From an uncultured Treponema sp. (GTDB lineage Bacteria; Spirochaetota; Spirochaetia; Treponematales; Treponemataceae): DNA of 16,091 nucleotides. Positions 7,922-14,009 of this stretch are shown here, in pieces (position 1 is the stretch's first letter; each line of letters starts with the position of its first letter). Where the stretch lies: positions 1-16,091 of the forward strand of contig CAKZZK010000283.1 of the NCBI GenBank assembly GCA_937885235.1, given 5' to 3'. Under the pieces are notes generated by a model. The model saw only the letters and a list, made by a program, of their open reading frames with translations, ran no database searches and was not told where the DNA came from. Position numbers and translations under genes: made by a program.

Positions 7922-7950
7922 ATTATATTGCATTTGCGGCGAATACGCAA
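7922..7950 (-). promoter_or_regulatory. promoter of the pectinesterase gene
   Basis: On the minus strand TTGCGT (7950-7945) and a perfect TATAAT (7927-7922) are spaced by 17 bases. Only nine bases (GGCTGTGTT) separate the -10 box from the ATG at 7912, so the transcript would start within about three bases of the start codon. The alternative ATG at 7933 would lie between the two boxes and could not be translated from this transcript, which supports the shorter protein. Confidence 0.6.
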
Positions 7951-7977
7951 ATTCTTTTCTATTAATATGCTTCGCTC

Positions 7978-8008
7978 TTGATTTACCCCGCGGGAACCGT
8001 GTTATACT
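7978..8008 (+). promoter_or_regulatory. promoter of the exonuclease III gene
   Basis: TATACT at 8003-8008 is a strong -10 box. TTGATT at 7978-7983 is the best -35, at a long spacing of 19. The ATG at 8018 follows after only nine bases (CTGGGTACA), so the mRNA would be nearly leaderless. An 8-bp perfect palindrome, CCCGCGGG at 7987-7994, lies in the spacer and could be an operator or chance. Confidence 0.5.
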
Positions 8009-8017
8009 CTGGGTACA

Positions 8018-8791
8018 ATGCTTAGTATTATTTCATGGAATGTAAACGGCATACGCGCCGTAGAGAAAAAAGGCTTTACCGACTGGCTTTCCGCTTCCGG
8101 AGCGGATATCATCTGCATACAGGAAACAAAGGCGCATCCCGAACAGCTTTCCCCCGCGCTGATTTCCCCTCCCTGCGGGGATGCGGCATACAGGTCCTAC
8201 TGGTCATCGGCAAAGAAGCCGGGCTACTCAGGCACGGCAATCTACTCAAAGACGGAGCCGGACAGAGTGGGAAATATGGCGGTGCCGGAATTTGACGACG
8301 AAGGACGGGTCTGCGCCGCATACTACGGGAAGCTCGCCGTCATCAGCGCGTACTTTCCAAACAGCCAGGATGGCGGCAAGCGGCTTGACTATAAGCTTGC
8401 CTTCTGCAAGGCGATGTTCGAGTTCTGCCAGAAGCTCACGGGAGACGGCTATAACATCGTGCTCTGCGGGGACTACAACATAGCCCACAAAGCCATAGAC
8501 CTTGCCAATCCCGCAGCAAACGAGGGAAACGCGGGCTACCTGCCGGAAGAACGCGCCTGGATGGACTTTTTCACCGCCAACGGCTACACGGACAGTTTCC
8601 GCCACTTCTGTACGGAAGCAAAGCAGTACACCTGGTGGAGCTACCGCACCAGAGCGCGGGAGAGGAATATCGGATGGCGCATCGACTACCAGTGCGTCAA
8701 TGACAGCTTTATAGACCGCGTGCAGTCATCCGAAATCCTCGCCGACGTACAGGGCAGCGACCACTGCCCCATACGGCTGACTATCAACTAG
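8018..8791 (+). CDS. xthA: exodeoxyribonuclease III / AP endonuclease (ExoA/XthA family)
   Basis: The 257-residue enzyme belongs to the endonuclease/exonuclease/phosphatase superfamily, and acts at abasic sites and 3' ends in base excision repair. All family motifs are present in order: SWNVNGIRA with N8, CIQETK with metal-binding E36, the catalytic tyrosine region SAYFPNS (Y112), GDYNIAH with D152 and N154, NIGWRIDY, and GSDHCP with D248 and H249. The length is typical. The ATG at 8018 is fixed by homology because the first beta strand starts at residue 2. No Shine-Dalgarno sequence is visible, and the -10 box lies nine bases upstream. It is monocistronic, divergent from the pectinesterase gene and convergent with the trpB2 gene, whose stop lies 14 bases past its own. 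Confidence 0.96.
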   Translation: MLSIISWNVNGIRAVEKKGFTDWLSASGADIICIQETKAHPEQLSPALISPPCGDAAYRSYWSSAKKPGYSGTAIYSKTEPDRVGNMAVPEFDDEGRVCAAYYGKLAVISAYFPNSQDGGKRLDYKLAFCKAMFEFCQKLTGDGYNIVLCGDYNIAHKAIDLANPAANEGNAGYLPEERAWMDFFTANGYTDSFRHFCTEAKQYTWWSYRTRARERNIGWRIDYQCVNDSFIDRVQSSEILADVQGSDHCPIRLTIN

Positions 8792-8793
8792 TT

Positions 8794-8808
8794 TAAGGGC
8801 TCCCCTTA
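8794..8808. repeat. 15-bp hairpin between convergent genes
   Basis: TAAGGG at 8794-8799 and CCCTTA at 8803-8808 form a perfect six-base inverted repeat around CTC. It fills the gap between the stops of the exonuclease III and trpB2 genes and includes the trpB2 stop codon. No T-tract follows on either strand, so it is at most a weak bidirectional terminator or an mRNA end-protecting hairpin. Confidence 0.4.
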
Positions 8809-10191
8809 CATCATATTGCCCGGAAAGCGCGGAATGCCTGCAAAGCCGCGCTCAAGGTCTTCGTCTGTGGGAATGTAGTCGCTCATGGTGCCGTCGTTGT
8901 AAGCCTTGTAGGCGTACATATCGAAGTAGCCGGTGCCCGTCAGTCCAAAGAGGATGGTCTTTGCTTCGCCGGTCTCCTTGCACTTCAAGGCTTCGTCCAA
9001 GGCAACCTTGATGGCGTGGCTGCTTTCCGGCGCGGGAAGAATGCCTTCCACGCGGGCAAAGTCCTGCGCAGCCTTGAAGACCGCAGTCTGTTCCGCCGTG
9101 CGCGCTTCAATCAGCTTGTCATCATAGAGCTGGGAAAGGATAGAGCTCATGCCGTGGTAGCGCAAGCCGCCCGCATGGTGGGGAGAGGGAATGAACTCAG
9201 AGCCAAGCGTGTACATCTTTGCCAGCGGGCAGACGTGGCCTGTATCGCAGAAGTCATAGACAAACTTGCCGCGCGTAAAGCTCGGACAGGAAGCAGGCTC
9301 CACCGCGATGAACTGGTAGTCAGCCTCGCCCCGCAGCTTGCGCCCCATGAAGGGAGAGATGAGCCCACCAAGGTTTGAACCGCCGCCCGCACAGCCGATG
9401 ATGACATCAGGCTTAATGCCGTACTTGTCCATAGCCGCCATCGTCTCAAGCCCTATGACCGTCTGATGGAGCAGCACCTGCGAAAGCACGCTTCCCAGAA
9501 CGTAGCGGTAGCCCTGCTGCGTTGTGGCAGCTTCCACCGCTTCGGAAATAGCGCAGCCAAGGCTTCCCCCGGTGCCGGGGAATTCCGCAAGAATCTTCCG
9601 CCCTACAGCGGTCGTCTCAGACGGCGACGGCGTAACGGAAGCCCCGTAGGTGCGCATAACCTCGCGGCGGAAGGGTTTCTGCTCGTAAGACACCTTGACC
9701 ATATAGACTTGGCAGTCCAGCCCGAAATACGAGCACGCCATGGAAAGCGCCGTGCCCCACTGGCCCGCGCCTGTTTCGGTGGTCACGCCCTTCAAGCCCT
9801 GCTTCTTGGCATAATACGCCTGCGCAATGGCGGAATTAAGCTTGTGGCTTCCGCTCGTGTTGTTTCCTTCAAATTTGTAGTAGATTTTCGCCGGAGTACC
9901 GAGCTTTTTCTCAAGGCAGTAAGCGCGCACCAGCGGGGAAGGGCGGTACATACGGTAAAAATCGCGGATTTCCTCTGGAATGGGAATATAGGCATCCGTG
10001 TCGTTCAATTCCTGCTTGATAAGCTCATCGCAGAACACGGGGCGCAGCTCTTCAAACGAAAGCGGCTTGTGTGTTCCCGGATTCAGGAGCGGCGCCGGTT
10101 TGTTTTTCATTTCCGCACGCACGTTATACCAAGCTTCCGGCAGTTCGTTCTCCGAAAGATATATTTTGTAGGGAATGTGTTCCTCTGCCAT
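8806..10191 (-). CDS. trpB: TrpB-like pyridoxal-phosphate-dependent enzyme (TrpB2 class)
   Basis: The 461-residue protein is of the longer TrpB2 class of tryptophan synthase beta chain, which joins indole and serine using pyridoxal phosphate. The PLP lysine is K117 in NNTSGSHKLNSA, the catalytic-type glutamate is E139 in TTETGAGQWG, and the phosphate-binding glycine loop is GCAGGGSNLGG. The extra N-terminal segment of about 80 residues before YRPSPLVRA, compared with TrpB1, is typical of TrpB2. There is no trpA or other trp gene nearby, so it may act alone, salvaging indole, or use another amine or indole-like substrate. AAGGAG lies seven bases before the ATG. It follows the leucine-rich-repeat gene after 83 bases, where a weak promoter is possible. 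Class is firm; physiological reaction is inferred. Confidence 0.93.
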   Translation of the reverse strand: MAEEHIPYKIYLSENELPEAWYNVRAEMKNKPAPLLNPGTHKPLSFEELRPVFCDELIKQELNDTDAYIPIPEEIRDFYRMYRPSPLVRAYCLEKKLGTPAKIYYKFEGNNTSGSHKLNSAIAQAYYAKKQGLKGVTTETGAGQWGTALSMACSYFGLDCQVYMVKVSYEQKPFRREVMRTYGASVTPSPSETTAVGRKILAEFPGTGGSLGCAISEAVEAATTQQGYRYVLGSVLSQVLLHQTVIGLETMAAMDKYGIKPDVIIGCAGGGSNLGGLISPFMGRKLRGEADYQFIAVEPASCPSFTRGKFVYDFCDTGHVCPLAKMYTLGSEFIPSPHHAGGLRYHGMSSILSQLYDDKLIEARTAEQTAVFKAAQDFARVEGILPAPESSHAIKVALDEALKCKETGEAKTILFGLTGTGYFDMYAYKAYNDGTMSDYIPTDEDLERGFAGIPRFPGNMM

Positions 10192-10230
10192 ACAGATACT
10201 CCTTGAATACTATTGATAGAATTACCAGAT

Positions 10231-10259
10231 AGTGTACAGGGAATAGGTGAAAAAGGCAA
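10231..10259 (-). promoter_or_regulatory. weak candidate promoter for the trpB2 gene
   Basis: On the minus strand TTGCCT (10259-10254) and TACACT (10236-10231) are separated by 17 bases, each matching four of six consensus positions. Transcription would start about 33 bases before the ATG at 10191 and include the AAGGAG ribosome binding site. Read-through from the leucine-rich-repeat gene is an alternative, as no terminator is seen between them. Confidence 0.3.
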
Positions 10260-10274
10260 GAGGGAGAATCCTGC

Positions 10275-10859
10275 TTACTGTTTTTTATACAAAGGCAGGG
10301 AGCTGTATTTGCTTCCCGGCAGGGTGAATTTCGCGGGGTTATCCACGGGATTGTCCAAATCTGTGGCGGGGCTTTCGTTGTAGAACCAGCCGGAGGCATC
10401 AAAGAATTTAAGCGTAGAGAGAAGGCCGCAGTGGTAGAATGCGTGGCTGCCAATCTGCTGCACGGTGGCAGGGATGCAGGTACCGACAAGGGCGCTGCAC
10501 TCGGCAAGCGCATACTCGTTGATGGAAACCAAATTTGACGGAAAATGGATGGAGCGGAGCCTCTCGTTGCCTTGCAGAGGGCTGTTGCGCACCCGCGTCA
10601 GCTCCTGAACAGATGAGAGGTCCAGAGACACAAAGACATGGCTTTTCCTGATGATGCGGCTCAGCAGATGGATAGTGTCATTCCCGACAGTACCCGTCGC
10701 AATGACCTGCACCTCGCTTTCCTGCGGGAGCAAGCCAAGCGCAAAATCAAGACCGATGACTTCCATAAAGGAAGCGCCGTTCTTCACCACCACGCTGCTG
10801 TTGCCACCGGCTATGGCATCAGCCGAAACGATAATCTCAAGGCTATGTGTCCTTCCCAC
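10275..10859 (-). CDS. small leucine-rich-repeat protein, BspA-like (LRR_5)
   Basis: The 194-residue protein has a central block of BspA/LRR_5-type repeats: NERLRSIHFPSNLVSINEYA, then CSALVGTCIPATVQQIGSHA, then CGLLSTLKFFDASG. It ends with a short tail (WFYNESPATDLDNP...) resembling the C-terminal segments of treponemal LRR proteins. The N-terminal hundred residues carry degenerate repeats. There is no signal peptide or cell-wall anchor, and it is much shorter than surface BspA proteins, so it may be a cytoplasmic remnant or small member of an expanded paralogous family. The start is GTG at 10859, preceded by AGGGGG six bases upstream. No ligand can be suggested. Confidence 0.75.
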   Translation of the reverse strand: MGRTHSLEIIVSADAIAGGNSSVVVKNGASFMEVIGLDFALGLLPQESEVQVIATGTVGNDTIHLLSRIIRKSHVFVSLDLSSVQELTRVRNSPLQGNERLRSIHFPSNLVSINEYALAECSALVGTCIPATVQQIGSHAFYHCGLLSTLKFFDASGWFYNESPATDLDNPVDNPAKFTLPGSKYSSLPLYKKQ

Positions 10860-10920
10860 CAGAGTCCCCCTAAAATAAAATCACAGCAACCTCAAAAAAC
10901 AAAATTTTTAAGCTACTTCA

Positions 10921-10926
10921 ATTATA
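10921..10926 (-). promoter_or_regulatory. candidate -10 box upstream of the LRR gene
   Basis: A perfect TATAAT on the minus strand, directly preceded by TG, lies about 60 bases before the GTG at 10859. No good -35 box is visible at 16-18 bases. The same TG-TATAAT arrangement occurs upstream of nfnA. Composition near here is AT-rich, so chance is possible. Confidence 0.3.
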
Positions 10927-10950
10927 CACCCGCAAGTGAAATTCCGCCAC

Positions 10951-10990
10951 AAAAAAATAGAGCCAGCCCCTAAATTGTTGGAGCTGGCTC
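10951..10990 (-). terminator. intrinsic terminator of the nfnAB operon
   Basis: On the minus strand an eight-base stem, GAGCCAGC (10990-10983) with GCTGGCTC (10967-10960), closes a 15-base interior that can add two more pairs. It is followed at once by TATTTTTTT (10959-10951). It lies 20 bases beyond the nfnB stop codon and is a textbook rho-independent terminator. Confidence 0.9.
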
Positions 10991-11010
10991 GCAAAAAGCG
11001 ACAAAGATTT

Positions 11011-12516
11011 TTACTGTTTGCTCAGATACGCATTGATGCTCGCCGCAGCCTTGCGTCCCTCGCCCATGGCAAGGATAACGGTCGCGGCTCCCAGCACGAT
11101 GTCTCCGCCTGCCCAGACACGGGGCATACTCGTTGCCTGCGCGGTGTCAACCGTGATATGCCCCTTTGCGTCGGTGTGGATATCTGGCGTGGTGCGCGGG
11201 ATAAGCGGATTCGAGTTGTTGCCAAGCGCCACTATGACCGCATCGCAAGGAATGTCGTGCTCGCTGCCCTTGATTTCCACAGGGCGGCGGCGACCGCTTG
11301 CATCGGGCTCACCAAGCTCGTAGCTGAGCGCACGGATTCCCGTCACCTTGCCGTCCTCCGCGCTGCCAAGGATTTCCACGGGGTTTTCAAGGAAGCGGAA
11401 CTCCACCCCTTCTTCCTCCGCGTGGTCAACTTCTTCGCGGCGGGCGGGCATTTCAGTGCGGGTGCGGCGGTAGACCACATACACCTTTTCAGCCCCAAGG
11501 CGCAGCGCCATGCGGGCGGCATCCATAGCCACGTTGCCGCCACCGCAGACCACAACGGTTTTTGCCTCGTAGAACGGCGTGTCGGCAACGCCTTTCTCGT
11601 AAGCCTTCATCAGGTTGGCGCGCGTCAGGTACTCGTTCGCGCTGAACACGCCTATGTAGTTTTCGCCGGGGATATTGAAGAACTTGGGCAGTCCCGCACC
11701 GGTTCCCACAAATGCGGCATCAAAACCCTTTTCGCTCAGAATCTGTTCGACAGAAGCGGTGCGTCCCACGAGCGTGTTCATCTCAAACTTGACGCCCATA
11801 GCCTTGAGGTTTTCCACCTCCTTTGCCACAATGTCCTTTGGCAGGCGGAACTCGGGAATGCCGTAAACCATGACGCCGCCAGCCTTGTGGAATGCTTCAA
11901 AAACCGTAACCTCGTGCCCTGCGCGGCGGCAGTCGGCGGCAACGGTGAGCCCCGCAGGACCAGAACCGATGACGGCAACCTTCTTTCCCGTAGGCGCGGC
12001 GACGGAGGGTACCGTCACCTGATTGTTGTCGCGCTCCCAGTCTGCAACGAAGCGTTCCAAGCGGCCAATGCACACCGCCTTCTCCACGTCCTTGTTCGCC
12101 TTGCCGAGCGTGCACTGACTCTGGCACTGCTTTTCCTGCGGGCACACGCGGCCACAGATGGCGGGCAGCAGGTTCGTCTGCTTGATGATATCAACCGCTT
12201 TTTTGAATTCGCCTTTTGCCACCTCGGCGATGAATTCCGGAATCTGCACATTGACGGGGCAGCCGTTCACGCAGGGCTTGTTCTTGCACTGAAGGCAGCG
12301 GTTCGCCTCTATGACAGCCTGCTCCCTGGTATAGCCAAGAGCGACTTCGCCCATCTGCCGCGCGCGGACTTTAGGCTCCCCCGTGGGCATCACCTGCAGG
12401 GGGATTGACATGCGGTCTTTGTTTGTCAGCGGGGCATTTTTGATTTTTTCTTCTATTATATTGTACTCGGCAACGGCACTGTCTGCCAGCTGCTTTGCGC
12501 TGATGTGTTCTGCCAT
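11011..12516 (-). CDS. nfnB: NADH-dependent ferredoxin:NADP+ oxidoreductase, large subunit NfnB (GltD/GltA-like)
   Basis: This 501-residue flavoprotein is often labelled NADPH-dependent glutamate synthase or sulfide dehydrogenase subunit alpha. Directly behind an NfnA homologue it is best read as NfnB, the FAD subunit that couples NADPH, NADH and ferredoxin by electron bifurcation in anaerobes. The N-terminal domain holds two 4Fe-4S sets, C74/C77/C82/C86 and C121/C125/C131/C135. FAD binding shows at VIGSGPAGL (182-190), and a second nucleotide-binding motif is VVVCGGGNVAMDAARMAL near residue 330. The end WAGGDIVLGAATVILAMGEG is the conserved second FAD-contact region. The length is slightly above the usual 460-470 owing to an N-terminal extension of about 30 residues. 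AAGGAG lies six bases before the ATG, in the 15-base gap after nfnA. Confidence 0.92.
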   Translation of the reverse strand: MAEHISAKQLADSAVAEYNIIEEKIKNAPLTNKDRMSIPLQVMPTGEPKVRARQMGEVALGYTREQAVIEANRCLQCKNKPCVNGCPVNVQIPEFIAEVAKGEFKKAVDIIKQTNLLPAICGRVCPQEKQCQSQCTLGKANKDVEKAVCIGRLERFVADWERDNNQVTVPSVAAPTGKKVAVIGSGPAGLTVAADCRRAGHEVTVFEAFHKAGGVMVYGIPEFRLPKDIVAKEVENLKAMGVKFEMNTLVGRTASVEQILSEKGFDAAFVGTGAGLPKFFNIPGENYIGVFSANEYLTRANLMKAYEKGVADTPFYEAKTVVVCGGGNVAMDAARMALRLGAEKVYVVYRRTRTEMPARREEVDHAEEEGVEFRFLENPVEILGSAEDGKVTGIRALSYELGEPDASGRRRPVEIKGSEHDIPCDAVIVALGNNSNPLIPRTTPDIHTDAKGHITVDTAQATSMPRVWAGGDIVLGAATVILAMGEGRKAAASINAYLSKQ

Positions 12517-12531
12517 ACGAATCTCCTTAGC

Positions 12532-13392
12532 TTATTTTCCTGCGGCAAGCTTGTCCGCTTCTGCCTGCATCTTGCATTTGTGGAATGCCTCCGCCTCCTG
12601 GGGCTTGAACATCTTCATGCGGGTCATCATATTGTCCCAGTCAACCTGATGGCCGTCAAAGTCAGGACCGTCCACGCAGACAAACTTAGTTTCGCCGCCT
12701 ACGCTCACGCGGCAGCCGCCGCACATACCTGTGCCGTCAATCATGATGGTGTTCAGGGACACGGTGCAGGGAACGTTGTACTTCTTCGCGCACTGGCAGG
12801 CAAACTTCATCATGATGGGCGGACCGATGGCTATCACCTCAGCCGGGGGAACATCCGCCTGACACAGGCGCTCGAGCGCAATCGTCACCACGCCTTTTTC
12901 ACCCGCAGAACCGTCGTCGGTCATGATAATCACCTCGTCGCACAGCGCCTTCATCTCATCGACAAAGATGAGCAGATCCTTTGTCCGTGCTCCCTCTATG
13001 AGGATAACCTTGTTGCCCGCAGCCTTGAGCGCCTGCACGATGGGGTACAGGGGAGCGGTTCCAAAGCCGCCGCCCACACAGACCACAGGCGCGTCATACT
13101 TCCTGATGGTGCTCGGCATTCCGAGCGGTCCCAGCACGCCGCCGAGGTAGTCGCCTTCGTTGAGCTTTGCAAGCTTATAGGTGCTTGCCCCTACCGGCTG
13201 GAAAGCTATTGCTACCCAGCCCTCTTCGGCATTTGCATCTGCTATGGTGAGCGGTATCCGCTCCGTCAGATCCTGATCTACCTGCACAATCAGGAACTGC
13301 CCTGCTTTGCGGTTTCGCGCAATATCGGGAGCTTCAAACTTCATATAATAGACAAGTTCGGAAAGCTGCTTCTTTTCGAGGATTTTGTTCAT
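12532..13392 (-). CDS. nfnA: NADH-dependent ferredoxin:NADP+ oxidoreductase, small subunit NfnA
   Basis: The 286-residue protein is of the ferredoxin-NADP reductase/PyrK-like family. An FAD-binding beta-barrel with RIPLTIADA near residue 45 precedes the nucleotide-binding domain with VVCVGGGFGTAPLYPI (103-118). A C-terminal 2Fe-2S site has C224, C227 and C239 (GMCGGCRV ... KFVCVDGPDFDG) with Asp219 just before. Three cysteines plus one aspartate is the ligand pattern known for NfnA. A final tail with HQVDWDNMM is typical. AAGGA lies nine bases before the ATG. It is the first gene of the nfnAB pair, with nfnB 15 bases on. The enzyme balances NADH, NADPH and reduced ferredoxin pools and indicates a fermentative anaerobe. 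Confidence 0.92.
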   Translation of the reverse strand: MNKILEKKQLSELVYYMKFEAPDIARNRKAGQFLIVQVDQDLTERIPLTIADANAEEGWVAIAFQPVGASTYKLAKLNEGDYLGGVLGPLGMPSTIRKYDAPVVCVGGGFGTAPLYPIVQALKAAGNKVILIEGARTKDLLIFVDEMKALCDEVIIMTDDGSAGEKGVVTIALERLCQADVPPAEVIAIGPPIMMKFACQCAKKYNVPCTVSLNTIMIDGTGMCGGCRVSVGGETKFVCVDGPDFDGHQVDWDNMMTRMKMFKPQEAEAFHKCKMQAEADKLAAGK

Positions 13393-13426
13393 AACCGTAC
13401 ATCCTTACACAAGAAAATATTGCATA

Positions 13427-13432
13427 ATTATA
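13427..13432 (-). promoter_or_regulatory. candidate -10 box of the nfnAB promoter
   Basis: TATAAT on the minus strand (13432-13427), preceded by TG, lies 34 bases before the nfnA ATG and would give a leader of about 27 bases containing the AAGGA site. No convincing -35 box is present, so an activator may be needed. The large palindrome at 13474-13538 lies just upstream of the expected -35 position. Confidence 0.45.
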
Positions 13433-13473
13433 CAGAAATGCAGGGACTTATGGAAGTGCAAGCATATCGAATT

Positions 13474-13538
13474 CTGTAGGGCAAGCCAACAGCTCCGTGT
13501 AGGGCATCCCTACAGCCCCTTGTTGGGGTCCCCTACAG
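13474..13538. repeat. 65-bp three-tier intergenic palindrome
   Basis: Three inverted-repeat pairs share exactly the same centre, position 13506. The outer pair is CTGTAGGG (13474-13481) with CCCTACAG (13531-13538). The middle pair is CCAACA (13486-13491) with TGTTGG (13521-13526). The inner pair is TGTAGGG (13498-13504) with CCCTACA (13508-13514) around a CAT loop. Two symmetric internal loops, of four and six bases per side, separate the stems. The inner and outer stems repeat the same GTAGGG word. It resembles the GTAGGG-type REP-like hairpins found in many gut and rumen bacteria, but could also be an operator for nfnAB. Confidence 0.85.
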
Positions 13539-13587
13539 CTTCGTTCTGCGCCTTCATGCAATTTAAGAGCAAGGTGAGTTTTAGCCA

Positions 13588-13624
13588 TAAAAATAGCCCA
13601 CCCTGTCTAGACCACAGAGTGGGC
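13588..13624 (-). terminator. intrinsic terminator of the Hpt/EAL operon
   Basis: On the minus strand GCCCAC (13624-13619) pairs with GTGGGC (13601-13596), and after one mismatch CTGT (13617-13614) pairs with ACAG (13606-13603), around a seven-base loop. TATTTTTAT follows directly (13595-13587). The stem begins 34 bases past the stop of the Hpt gene. Confidence 0.88.
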
Positions 13625-13640
13625 GAAGTTCGAGCGGAAC

Positions 13641-13670
13641 AAATTATTGCAAAGCAAATTATTGCAAAGC
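13641..13670. repeat. perfect 15-bp tandem duplication at the 3' end of the Hpt gene
   Basis: Two adjacent identical copies of AAATTATTGCAAAGC lie at 13641-13655 and 13656-13670. On the minus strand the first copy read encodes the last residues (ALQ) and stop of the Hpt gene. The second copy repeats them in the same frame just after the stop, so read-through would add only five residues before an identical stop. Confidence 0.9.
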
Positions 13671-14000
13671 AATAAGCGCGTCCCGGGAAGCGATTATCTT
13701 TGCATAGAGGGCATCATAGTCCACATCCGTCTTTCCCAGGCGGAGCGGCTCTACTATTTCGCAGACAGCGTTAAAGAGCGGGGTGAGCGCGAGGTTGCCT
13801 GCCACGCCTTTGAGCGCATGGGCATCATCAAACGCCTTTTTGAGATCCCCCGCCTTGAGGTTCTCCCCCAAAGCGGCAAACTTCTCGTTTGCCAAGCCCT
13901 TGCCTATCATGCGGAAATAGAATTCCTCCTTTCCAACACAAAGCTTGAGTCCCTTCTCGTAGTCAGCACCGTAAGCTATTAAGTTTTCCTTAGTAAACAT
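13659..14000 (-). CDS. Hpt domain phosphotransfer protein
   Basis: This 113-residue protein consists of a single histidine-phosphotransfer domain. The diagnostic segment is AFDDAHALKGVAGNL, with the phosphorylatable H61 and the HxLKG pattern. The rest is helical, as expected for a four-helix bundle. The ribosome binding site GAGGAGG lies four bases before the ATG and overlaps the stop of the upstream REC/EAL gene, so the two are probably translated together. It has no kinase domain, so it must receive phosphate from a kinase encoded elsewhere and could pass it to the REC domain of its neighbour. An intrinsic terminator ends the operon just downstream. Confidence 0.85.
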   Translation of the reverse strand: MFTKENLIAYGADYEKGLKLCVGKEEFYFRMIGKGLANEKFAALGENLKAGDLKKAFDDAHALKGVAGNLALTPLFNAVCEIVEPLRLGKTDVDYDALYAKIIASRDALIALQ

Positions 14001-14009
14001 GCTTCCTCC

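Noticed and set aside
10936..12408. 490-codon open frame on the plus strand
   Set aside because: It is antisense to nfnB, which has complete Fe-S, FAD and nucleotide motifs. The plus-strand translation shows no domain and is rich in His and Arg, as expected from a GC-rich shadow frame.
11011..13392. Glutamate synthase (GltB/GltD) operon
   Set aside because: The large subunit resembles GltD, but the partner is an NfnA/PyrK-like flavoprotein with a 2Fe-2S site and there is no GltB large subunit, so NfnAB is the better call.
12505..13479. 324-codon open frame on the plus strand
   Set aside because: It is antisense to nfnA, whose family motifs and ribosome binding site are clear; the plus-strand product has no recognisable feature.
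13474..13538. Rho-independent terminator
   Set aside because: The stems are strong, but no T-tract follows on either strand, and a proper terminator for the Hpt operon lies separately at 13588-13624.
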